Origin: Lewinellaceae bacterium
GTDB lineage: Bacteria > Bacteroidota > Bacteroidia > Chitinophagales > Saprospiraceae
Direction of reading: 5' to 3'
Length of the DNA stretch: 64,000 bases
NCBI GenBank assembly: GCA_020636355.1
Contig: JACJYB010000006.1
Location: forward strand, 1 to 64,000
Part shown: positions 17,761-25,864 of the stretch, piece after piece
Layout: each line of letters starts with the position of its first letter
Position numbering within the stretch: the first letter of the stretch is position 1
Program-made: the position numbers and the translations under genes
Notes under the pieces: model-generated
The model's input: the letters and a program-made list of their open reading frames with translations, nothing else
Databases searched by the model: none
What the model was told of the DNA's origin: nothing

Positions 17761-18789
17761 ATGAAGCCAAAGATTAGCACGCAGAACCAACTGGTTACGG
17801 TCGCCAAGCTGGCAAAATGGTCGGGCCTTACGATTCGCACCTTGCATTATTACGACCAGATTGGCCTGCTTTCGCCTTCATTGCGGACGGATACCGGCTA
17901 CCGGAAATATGGACCGGAAGCGTTGCTTCGTTTGCAACAAATACTATTCTACCGTGAACTGGAGATGCCTCTGGAGGTTATCCGGGAAGTCCTTGATGAC
18001 CCTGGATTCAGCCCCGCTGATGCATTGGCTTTTCATCGCCAGGAGCTCATCAACCGGAAAAACCGCATCGATACGCTCCTTAAGACCATCGATAACACCT
18101 TAGAACACATTAACAATAACAACAATATGAAGCCTGAAGACCTTTACCACGGCCTAGCCAAAGAAACCGCAGAAAAATACCGAAATGAAGCCAGGAAAAT
18201 GTACGGCGAAAATCAGGTCGGGCAAGCCGAACAAAATTTAATGAAAATGGGAAAAGAAGGATTTCAAAAATTACAAGCGGACTTTAAAGCTTGTGCCGCC
18301 AGACTGTTTCTGTTGCGAAATGCGGACCCCACCAGCAGGGAAGTTCAGGATGAAATACGCCTACATTATGGATATATCCGCCAATTTTGGGGCACCTCCC
18401 AGTTGGACGATCGGCAGGGGGCTGCTTATGCAGGATTAGGCCAAATGTATACCGAAGACGATCGATTTACTATGGTAGATGGAAAACCTGAACCGGAGTA
18501 TGCCACGTTTATGCGGAATGCCATGGCTTATTTCGCCAGGACAGAATTATCCGGACCGGCTCAAAGTAAGCTTGCACTTATCGGGTCCTGGTCTCCAGGA
18601 AAGTGGCAGCCGGGTCCAATTAAATCTCAAACCAATATTGCCAACCAACACATGCCCGATAGCCCTACTTCCGGAATACATTTTCGCAAACCGGAGGAAT
18701 TTTCGATTCAGCATGAGCAGGATGGTTGCTCCTTTTGTTCCCGTAATAATTGCTTTCTGCCCGGAGAAAATGCAATTTTATATATTTAA
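17761..18789 (+). CDS. MerR-family regulator with TipAS-type effector domain
   Basis: The product has 342 residues. Residues 12-80 are a MerR winged-helix domain (TVAKLAKWSGLTIRTLHYYDQIGLL), followed by the dimerisation coiled coil (about 85-118). Residues about 155-265 resemble the TipAS antibiotic-recognition domain (AAYAGLGQMYTEDDRFT...YATFMRNAMAYFA). Family members activate their own promoter when bound to thiopeptide-like or hydrophobic compounds, and the operator just upstream fits autoregulation. An unexplained C-terminal extension of about 70 residues after 'TELSGPAQSK' does not look like any domain and may reflect a frameshift that lost the normal stop. The gene ends 35 bp before the broken sulfatase. 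Confidence 0.82.
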   Translation: MKPKISTQNQLVTVAKLAKWSGLTIRTLHYYDQIGLLSPSLRTDTGYRKYGPEALLRLQQILFYRELEMPLEVIREVLDDPGFSPADALAFHRQELINRKNRIDTLLKTIDNTLEHINNNNNMKPEDLYHGLAKETAEKYRNEARKMYGENQVGQAEQNLMKMGKEGFQKLQADFKACAARLFLLRNADPTSREVQDEIRLHYGYIRQFWGTSQLDDRQGAAYAGLGQMYTEDDRFTMVDGKPEPEYATFMRNAMAYFARTELSGPAQSKLALIGSWSPGKWQPGPIKSQTNIANQHMPDSPTSGIHFRKPEEFSIQHEQDGCSFCSRNNCFLPGENAILYI

Positions 18790-18824
18790 TCGAACAACAA
18801 TTCCTATTAAGTCTTTCTGACCAA

Positions 18825-20246
18825 ATGCATTTCAAACGCTTATTGACAAGAACCTTGTTCCTGCTTGCAGGATCGATAATCGGCTGCAAGCATGCGTCTT
18901 CACTATCCGAACAATCAAGGCCAAACCTGCTGTTTATACTGGTTGATGACCAGCGCAACGATATCCTGGGATGCGCCGGAAATCCCATCGTGCAGACTCC
19001 TACCGTAGACAAGCTGGCAGAAAAAGGCAAGCGGTTTACCAATGCTTTTGTCACCACATCCATTTGTGCTGCGAGCAGGGCATCCATCCTTACAGGATTG
19101 TATGAGTGCACCCATCAGTATACGTTTGGGCAACCCCCTCTGAAAAGGGATTACCTGGAGAAATCGTATCCATTTCTTCTCAAGCAGGCAGGCTATCGCA
19201 CGGGATTTGTTGGAAAATTGGGTGTAGAAATGGAGGAGCGGGATACGATGCTCAAAGAAATGTTTGACTATTGCCGGCTTTCGACGCACAATACGCCCTA
19301 TTTTGACACGCTTCCTGACGGACGCAGGCTTCATTCCAGTGAAATAAAAGGGCAGCAGGCTATCGAGTTTATTCGTCAGCAATCTCCCGGGCAACCTTTT
19401 TGTTTATCCATCAGTTTCAACGCGGTCCATGCCGTGGATAACAACCTGACGCCGGGCAAAGCAGGACACTATCCCTATCCCGATGCCATGGATCAACTCT
19501 ATGAGGGAGTAACCATGCCCAAGCCCGTTCTCTCCAGTCCTGAAATCTTTGAACAGCATCCTGATTTTTAAAAAATCAATGAACCGCATCCGCTATTTCT
19601 GGCGGTGGGATACGGATGCAAAGTACCAGACCAACATGCAGGCATACTTCCGGATGATCAGCGGTTATGATTGGGTTATCAAACAAGTTCTGGAGGTTCT
19701 GCAAGAACAGGGATTGGATAATAATACCATTGTCGTCTTTGCCGCTGACAATGGTTATTATATGGGCGAAAGAGGGTTTGCCGGAAAATGGAGTCATTAC
19801 GAAGAGTCTCTCCGGGTACCATTGATAATTTACGATCCACGAACACCTTCCGGATCAACCAATGCGACTGACGATCGGATCGTCCTGAACATCGATATCC
19901 CGTCCACCCTCCTGAGTTATGCCAGAGTGATCATCCCCGAAATTTACCAGGGGCAAAGCCTGGCACCATTGATGCGCATGAAGAGGTAGCTTCCTGGCGG
20001 GATGGCTTCTTTTGCGAACACCGTATGAATCATCCGGATATCCCAAAATGGAAAGGATACCGGGGAAGCCTGTACGTGTATGCCAACTATTACGAACAAA
20101 ATCCACCCTATGAATATTTGCATGATTTGCAGCGGGATCCCCAAGAGTTACGTAACCTGGCAAGTCATTCCGATTATCAGAGCCTCCTGGAGGAAATGAG
20201 AACCTTAAGTAACCGGGAAGAAGAGGAACTCACCGGCTACCATTAA
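18825..20246 (+). pseudogene. Sulfatase (S1 family) broken by two frameshifts
   Basis: Three frames read one sulfatase. Part 1 (18825-19571) starts MHFKRLLTRT with a lipoprotein signal (SIIGC), metal site FILVDDQRND and the formylglycine motif CAASR. It stops at TAA inside a T5A6 tract (19565-19575), where deleting one base would join it to part 2 (KKSMNRIRYFWRW...VFAADNGYYMGERGF). Part 2 ends at 19989. Adding one base near 19968-19971 would restore the frame into EEVASWRDGFFCEH and part 3, to the stop at 20246. An intact protein would have about 470 residues and hydrolyse sulfate esters. The two opposite single-base lesions suggest either a decayed gene or two assembly errors. Confidence 0.85.
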
Positions 20247-20403
20247 GATGGATCGACAATAGTTCCTGCTTTTGCCCTGCGATCGGCTCGGAAAAGCGTT
20301 AAATAGCAGGCCGGTGACAGGCATCAACCAGAAAATTCAGCACAATTTCATTATATTTAAATATTAACCACCTTATTAATCAATAACCTCAAAATCCAAT
20401 TTT

Positions 20404-20673
20404 GTGAAATATTTTAACCTTTTCCCGCTCATTTTACTACTTTTTTTATTGGGCAGCTGTGTAAAAAGCAACCCATTAAATTGCACTAAAAAACTGGAAG
20501 CTTTATCCCAGGCGGCTGACCGTTATTCCCAGGATCAATCGCAGGCCAATTGCAGGCTCTATTATCAGGCACTGAAGGATTACGTTAATTCCAATGCTTG
20601 TGCCGGCGACATCTTCTACAAAAGTTACCAGGAAGAGTTCAACCAGTCCACAGAGGATGATTTTTGCAATTAA
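20404..20673 (+). CDS. Small cysteine-rich lipoprotein, paralogue A
   Basis: This 89-residue protein has a GTG start, a signal peptide and lipobox LGSC (Cys19). The mature part has four further cysteines (LNC, ANC, NAC, and the penultimate FCN) and the block ALKDYVNSNAC followed by FYKSYQEEFNQ. The gene at 22843 encodes a paralogue with the same cysteine positions and the identical ALKDYVNSNAC block. Two disulfides are likely in a small helical periplasmic or surface domain. No named family is recognised. The preceding 157-bp gap holds no obvious site. Confidence 0.75.
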   Translation: MKYFNLFPLILLLFLLGSCVKSNPLNCTKKLEALSQAADRYSQDQSQANCRLYYQALKDYVNSNACAGDIFYKSYQEEFNQSTEDDFCN

Positions 20674-20777
20674 TCACTGCCAGTCTTATACACCGGATTG
20701 AATCGATACCCGGAGTATAGCATCTTGGCCATGATTTATTCCGTCTCTTGGGTTATTTTGTATGCAAAATATCGGAT

Positions 20778-21092
20778 ATGCCCGGTGACAACAATCAACG
20801 ATCACCCCACATTCTGAACGCATCCGCCAATCTTTTGGGTTTGTGCTTTATCGTATTGACTTCGCTGAAGGTATTTAACTTCCGTACCGGTTCTTTTATA
20901 GATGAATTTACTGCTGTCGATATCCTGCTCTTTGTAGCCAGCACCATTTTATCTTTTCTTTCCCTGCGCAGCAAATCCGTAAACCGGAGCAATCGTTATG
21001 AGAATTGGGCTGACTTCCTCTTCCTGAGTGGACTGCTATTATTGCTGATCATAGCCATCGCCATCACATTTACTGCTTTCGAGAATAAATAG
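20778..21092 (+). CDS. Small membrane protein of unknown function
   Basis: The product has 104 residues from the ATG at 20778; upstream TTG-initiated codons (20748) give no better signal. Three predicted membrane helices are seen: about 15-30 (LLGLCFIVLTSLKVF), 43-60 (VDILLFVASTILSFLS) and 80-100 (FLFLSGLLLLLIIAIAIT). A basic loop, LRSKSVNRSNR, lies between helices 2 and 3. No conserved family was recognised. It lies between two lipoprotein-like genes and may be independent. Confidence 0.6.
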   Translation: MPGDNNQRSPHILNASANLLGLCFIVLTSLKVFNFRTGSFIDEFTAVDILLFVASTILSFLSLRSKSVNRSNRYENWADFLFLSGLLLLLIIAIAITFTAFENK

Positions 21093-21123
21093 TCCCATTG
21101 AGATCGACCGGAAGGAAAGGATT

Positions 21124-22233
21124 TCAGGGAACCAACGAAAAAGTGATTAAAAAAGGACTGTGTTCCAATTGGATGTCATCCACCCAGATCCGGTTTGTGC
21201 TGTTCTGATAGTCGATCAGATCTTCGGGTTGAATCAGCCCATAAAATTGGCTAGCGCTGTTAATTCCGAATAGGGTGCACTTGGGCAGGCCACCCTGCTT
21301 CACATAATCTCCAAGATTAATTGCTTCTTTTCTGATTTTGTCATAAGCGAAATAAAGGGACTCCCCCCGGTAATACGTTTTGAAAAACAGCCATCTATCG
21401 TCTTCTGACAGCTGATGTGGGCCATATATTCTGAGCCCTTCCTCAAACAACTGGTTTAAGTTTTCCATCCCAACTTGAGATTCAAGTTCTGAATGGTCAA
21501 TATTAAGCCTGCCAAAATCAAGAAAATACCGGGGTATTACTTCTCCTTGCGGGGAGAATTCATAGATGTTAAAATCAAAGGGCGCTATCAATAACACCCG
21601 CTCATTTATTGATATTGATCTTCCAATACCGATGGCGCCGCGGTGGGAAAAATCCGGTAAAAAATCTTTAATAACCGTTCCCTGTTCCAAATCAACCTGA
21701 TGGAATAAAAAGTCTTTTTTAAATTGGCTATGAACCAAAAGCTGAGCAGGGTTTAAAACGGCAAAATCGATGAGGGGAAGCGGGTTGGTATACGTGCGTA
21801 CATAATTCAAATCCTTATCAAAGACTATAATTTGCTGGCGGCCCTGATCATATACCCAAATGGTTTCATCTATTGCCAGATAGTTAAAGGCAAATGGCCA
21901 GGTAATGGGCTGAGGTCCATCCCCAATCTCAACTTTATTGATGAATTTCCCGTCTTTGGAAAATACCATAAATGATTTATTGCCAAAAGGCACCAGCGTC
22001 TAGATCCTGTCAAATACATCTTCTACATAAAAAGCTTCTCCAAATAGCGAAGCGTCATCACCCAACTTCAGTATGGTGTCCACCCTCAGTTCAGGCATTT
22101 GATCCGAAGCCTTGCCAATATTAATGGGTATTACCTCCACCCCGGTCGTGGACCCGGAGCTTTTGCATCCCATGATCAGAATCAATAAAAACAGTACCGG
22201 GAGTGTATAAAAAAATGGATACCGGGTAATCAT
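21124..22233 (-). pseudogene. 6-bladed beta-propeller lipoprotein interrupted by an in-frame amber codon
   Basis: One reading frame of about 370 codons is interrupted only by a TAG at 22000-22002. The first part encodes a lipoprotein signal (lipobox IMGC) and 'DTILKLGDDASLFGEAFYVEDVFDRI'. After the TAG the frame continues 'TLVPFGNKSFMVFSKDGKFINKV', the usual start of a 6-bladed beta-propeller/DUF5128-type protein found as lipoproteins in Bacteroidota. A single base change (TAC or TAT to TAG, giving I-Tyr-T) explains the break. Translation could restart at an internal codon, but the product would lack an export signal. Other genes here use TAG as a normal stop, so recoding is unlikely. Confidence 0.8.
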
Positions 22234-22379
22234 ATAATAACATTAATCATCTAAATAATCTATTCTATTAAACTGCCCCAGGTGTATAGGGCCGGAAATG
22301 GATCTTAACTATACAATTAAAAATTAACAGCTTCTATTTCGTATCTTTATACTTCATTCCATACAAATTAATAAAAGTA

Positions 22380-22739
22380 GTGGAAAAAATAAATCTTCTG
22401 GAAAAATTTGAGTTGTTCTCCGACCACTGGAATCCGCGCATTGTGGGGCAATTAAATGGCCAGGAAGTAAAACTGGTGAAATTTCAGGGGCCATTTGTAT
22501 GGCATCACCATGAGGAGGAAGATGAATTATTTCTGGTAGTCAAAGGAAAATTTGTGATGGAATTCCGTGATCGCGAGGTACCGTTGGAAGCCGGCGAATT
22601 TCTGATTGTACCCCATGGCGTCGAGCACCGGCCGGTAGCCGAAGAAGAGGTATGGGTGTTATTATTTGAGCCCGCCTCTACCATCAATACAGGTAATATC
22701 CGCGATACCCTGACCAGGGATCAACTGGATACGATCTGA
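22380..22739 (+). CDS. Cupin-domain protein
   Basis: This 119-residue protein starts at GTG. It is a single small beta-barrel cupin. Motif 1 is PFVWHHHEEEDELFLVVKG (His42-44, Glu48 region) and motif 2 is LEAGEFLIVPHGVEHRPVA (His83), which together supply the usual metal ligands. Such stand-alone cupins bind a divalent metal and act as small isomerases, dioxygenases or sensors; the reaction is not predictable. A weak -7-like TATCTTTA lies about 35 bp upstream of the start. Confidence 0.87.
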   Translation: MEKINLLEKFELFSDHWNPRIVGQLNGQEVKLVKFQGPFVWHHHEEEDELFLVVKGKFVMEFRDREVPLEAGEFLIVPHGVEHRPVAEEEVWVLLFEPASTINTGNIRDTLTRDQLDTI

Positions 22740-22842
22740 TCCATCATTCCGACTTTAACACTATTTCCACCTCTCGTGTCGCACTAGCCGGCCGGCAATC
22801 AGAGTTCTACTTAAGAACACTGAACTTCTAATATTGGATCTT

Positions 22843-23109
22843 ATGAAATCATGGATGATTACTGTCTGCGTAACCGGGCTCCTTGCTTTTAGCTGTAAAA
22901 AAGAAAGTCCGGCGGTCACCTGCGAGACCAAAGCCACGGCGGTGGTGGATGCCCTCAATGCTTACGTGGAGACCCCAACCAAAGAAAATTGCCTTTCTTA
23001 CGTCAATGCATTAAAGGATTATGTGAACTCCAATGCTTGTTTTGACAATGCTTTCTATGCCAGTTATAAAAAGCAATTGGATGAATTTAGCGAAGCAGAT
23101 TGCGAATAA
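22843..23109 (+). CDS. Small cysteine-rich lipoprotein, paralogue B
   Basis: The product has 88 residues from the ATG at 22843 (MKSWMITVCVTGLL). The lipobox is AFSC, followed by KKESPAVTC. It shares with the protein at 20404 the cysteine pattern (C-x24-26-NC-x16-C, plus a C near the end), the identical block ALKDYVNSNAC, and an adjacent FY-x-SY motif. It is predicted to be a lipid-anchored, disulfide-bonded helical protein. The pair are close paralogues separated by three unrelated genes. Confidence 0.75.
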   Translation: MKSWMITVCVTGLLAFSCKKESPAVTCETKATAVVDALNAYVETPTKENCLSYVNALKDYVNSNACFDNAFYASYKKQLDEFSEADCE

Positions 23110-23137
23110 AAATGGTAATAAGGGCAGTATTATTTAT

Positions 23138-24952
23138 TTACTGGTTCAGTTTCCTTGCGATTTTAACCAGTTGAATAAATTCCGCACGCTCCCCCTCAGG
23201 ATCGTTGCATAACCCTGGTTGTGCAAGGGACAAGACCAAATCAAAATCGCCGGACTGCAAATAGTCCGAATGCCTGAGCAACATTCCAAATAAAGCAACA
23301 GCAGCCGCAAACGAACCGTCGGATGAGGTTTCGGATTCATCCGATGCAATGCGGTATTCCAGCATCTGACTGCGAAGTGCATCGGGCTTTTTGTACCGTA
23401 CTTTAAGCGTAGCCCATTCGGCAAGGAATTTATCTTTAGCCGGCTGTTGGTATTTTAACGGCTCTGATTTTCCGGCATAGATATCATCCACCCCTGCAGG
23501 CACTAATTCGTACAATGCGGTCACCGTATGCCCGGCACCTAAATCACCGGCATCTTTTTTGTCATCGGCAAACGCTTCATTTTCAAGCATCCGGTTTTCG
23601 TAACCGACCAGCCGGTAACTTTGCACCTTGTGGGGGTTGAATTCCAATTGGAGCTTGACATCCTTGGCTATGGTAAATAAAGTGCCGCCAAATTCCCTCA
23701 CAAATATTTTCTCGGCTTCCTGGGCGTCATTGATGTAAGCATAATTCCCATTGCCATGATCGGCCAGGGTCTCCAGATTGTTATCTTTCAGATTCCCCAT
23801 TCCAAAACCAAGACAGGTCAGGTAAACACCTTTATCGCGTTGTTCTTCAATCAGACGTTGTAATTCCCCTGCAGACTGGATTCCCACATTAAAATCACCG
23901 TCGGTGGCCAGGATGATCCGGTTATTACCATCCGCAATGAAATGCTCCTGAGCGATCTGGTACGCAAGTTTGATCCCTGCTCCCCCAGCGGTCGAACCAC
24001 CCGCCTCCAGGTCTTGCAGCGCCTCTTTAATCTTTCTCTTAGCGCTTCCCGGAGTTGCATTCAGCACCACGCCGGCGGCACCGGCATAAACGACAATCGC
24101 GACCCGATCCTCCTCGCGCAACTGATCAACCAGAACCTCCATGGCCGATTTAACCAGTGGCAACTTGTTCCATTCGTCCATCGACCCGGATACATCCAGC
24201 AGGAACACCAGGTTGGACGGCGGCAAATCGGCGGTCTCAATGCGTTTGCCTTGCAATCCAATTCGCAACAACCGGTGATCTTTATTCCAGGGACAAACCG
24301 TGCTGCTGGATGTCACCGTCAGCGGATGTTCGTCGACAGGCGCCGGATAATCATAGGAAAAATAATTAACCATCTCCTCGATGCGTACGGCATCTGGCGG
24401 TGGAAGCTGACGCTGTTTCAGATAGCGTTTCACATTGGCATAGGAGGCCCGGTCTACATCAATAGAGAAAGTGGTCACAGGGTCCTGGTCCGTCCGTTTG
24501 AATCCGTTCTCCTCAATCGCAGCATACGATTCCTCCGGGAAGACCGGCTCCGCCACTTCATCCGTGGACCGGTCAAACCATTGAATGCCAGCCACTCTGC
24601 CCATCAATTTATTGCGCCGTTGACCAACGGCCGTCACGATCACTTCTTCCAACTGCGCCCCCATCCATAATGCCGTTTTATTGACTGCATGGATCAAAGG
24701 TTTGAATTTTTCGGAATCATAACCTGCATAGGTCAATTCAATTTCATACGGTAGTGTCGTATCCTGAATTTCAAACTGGTAGGTTCCATCCAAACCGGAT
24801 ACAGTGGTAGCCTTCACCGGGTACAGGACCACATTTACTCCGATCAATGGGTCGCCGGAATCCCTGTCATAAACCACTCCCTGAATTATGCTTTGGGTAT
24901 TTCCATACAGGCACACCAATGCCAGTACGATGCTGTATGCAATTCGTTTCAT
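23138..24952 (-). CDS. YfbK-type von Willebrand factor A protein with carboxypeptidase-like regulatory domain
   Basis: This 604-residue protein has a signal peptide, then a carboxypeptidase-regulatory-like domain (about 22-95, GVVYDRDSGDPLIGVNVVL) and a short 'LEEVIVTA' segment like that at the plug of TonB-dependent receptors. A YfbK N-terminal region follows (FSIDVDRASYANVKRYL), then a VWA domain at about 245-420 with MIDAS motif DVSGSMDEW and a TDGDFNVG acidic loop, and a C-terminal YfbK_C region. It is exported and probably binds proteins through a metal-dependent adhesion site. Related operons often contain sigma/anti-sigma genes; none is adjacent here. Confidence 0.88.
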   Translation of the reverse strand: MKRIAYSIVLALVCLYGNTQSIIQGVVYDRDSGDPLIGVNVVLYPVKATTVSGLDGTYQFEIQDTTLPYEIELTYAGYDSEKFKPLIHAVNKTALWMGAQLEEVIVTAVGQRRNKLMGRVAGIQWFDRSTDEVAEPVFPEESYAAIEENGFKRTDQDPVTTFSIDVDRASYANVKRYLKQRQLPPPDAVRIEEMVNYFSYDYPAPVDEHPLTVTSSSTVCPWNKDHRLLRIGLQGKRIETADLPPSNLVFLLDVSGSMDEWNKLPLVKSAMEVLVDQLREEDRVAIVVYAGAAGVVLNATPGSAKRKIKEALQDLEAGGSTAGGAGIKLAYQIAQEHFIADGNNRIILATDGDFNVGIQSAGELQRLIEEQRDKGVYLTCLGFGMGNLKDNNLETLADHGNGNYAYINDAQEAEKIFVREFGGTLFTIAKDVKLQLEFNPHKVQSYRLVGYENRMLENEAFADDKKDAGDLGAGHTVTALYELVPAGVDDIYAGKSEPLKYQQPAKDKFLAEWATLKVRYKKPDALRSQMLEYRIASDESETSSDGSFAAAVALFGMLLRHSDYLQSGDFDLVLSLAQPGLCNDPEGERAEFIQLVKIARKLNQ

Positions 24953-25478
24953 AGGTCATTGTATTTAATGATCAATTAATAAAAGTGCGCGAGAAAATAA
25001 ATATCGTTGTTTACGAATTAACCGGTGAACCGGTGAGCGCTAAACGCGTTTCCGTCCAATAATAAAAACATTAAAATAAGCGGATTTTAGCCCGGATACC
25101 ATTTAATCATGCGAATCCGATGCCGATCAAAACGTTAAATAAAATTCAACCAGTAAGCTCATTAATAAAAGACTTCGAATTAAAATAGGTGGAATCCCGC
25201 CTGCAATTATTTATCTCTATTTTATTTAAAACGATATAACCGGACTTTTTGTGAATGCCAATTCAAAAAAACACCCTCGGTTTTTCGCCCTGAATGGCTA
25301 CCTTCCCAGCTTTACATCCGCTCCATAGAGCTAGACGACAATGCATAACCCGAATTAACCCTATCAGGACCATTTGGTCTATATCTACCAATGCAACATC
25401 GATGATTCCAGTTAATAATTAGATGCTACTTTGGAGCGCATGGTTGTAAGAAATCCACAAAAATTATCCGGGGGATGC
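24953..25478. other. Long intergenic region with no recognised gene
   Basis: About 530 bp of AT-rich sequence lies between two divergent genes. I see no open frame with a credible start, no tandem repeat, no tRNA-like fold and no terminator. It presumably holds the divergent promoters. Confidence 0.5.
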
Positions 25479-25486
25479 TATTTTTG
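25479..25486 (+). promoter_or_regulatory. Bacteroidota -7 box (TATTTTTG) before SemiSWEET gene
   Basis: TATTTTTG matches TAnnTTTG and predicts a transcript start near 25493. This excludes the TTG at 25492 as a useful start and supports the ATG at 25507. No clear -33 TTG is seen at the right distance. Confidence 0.5.
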
Positions 25487-25506
25487 CCGCGTTGAACTCA
25501 ACTATA

Positions 25507-25803
25507 ATGGACCTGTTAGACCGTATACCCGTGACTTATTTTGAGACCGTAGGCACTTTCGTCGGCTTATTTGCCTGCTCTATGATCGCCCTTCAGGTTG
25601 TGCGGGAATGGCGGTTAAAGACGCCAAGCAGTCTTTCTCTGGGTTACCTGGTCGGTTGGATTCTTATCTTTTTCTTTTGGTGGCTTTACGGAATCCGCTT
25701 CAATACTTTTGCAATATTGGTATCAAACGCGATAGCAACGACCCTTCAGATCCTCTTATTGATCGTTGTTCTTCGTAAAAGGAAACGATCCTCCCAGAGT
25801 TAA
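25507..25803 (+). CDS. SemiSWEET-type small sugar transporter (PQ-loop/MtN3 family)
   Basis: The product has 98 residues and three membrane helices, the size of a bacterial SemiSWEET that works as a dimer. Helix 1 is ETVGTFVGLFACSMIALQVV, followed by the typical cytoplasmic 'REWRLKTPSSLSLGYLVGW' (compare K-T-K-S-x-x-G-I-S in the family). Helix 2 leads to 'FFWWLYGI' (family W-x-x-Y-G), and helix 3 carries the conserved Asn-rich 'ILVSNAIATTLQ'. A basic RKRKR tail ends the protein. It is likely a facilitative sugar transporter; the usual PQ of helix 1 is replaced by LQ. Confidence 0.75.
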   Translation: MDLLDRIPVTYFETVGTFVGLFACSMIALQVVREWRLKTPSSLSLGYLVGWILIFFFWWLYGIRFNTFAILVSNAIATTLQILLLIVVLRKRKRSSQS

Positions 25804-25864
25804 GCCCCGAGCATTCGTCTGAATTCGGTATTTTGAGGCATTTACAATTATAGAATTGCTTTAC

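Noticed and set aside
22000..22002. TAG recoding as an amino acid
   Set aside because: Several intact genes here (for example those ending at 8578, 9426 and 16809) use TAG as their normal stop, so genome-wide recoding is not supported.
23942..24670. A 242-codon plus-strand open frame
   Set aside because: It is antisense to the VWA/YfbK gene and is explained by that gene's codon bias.
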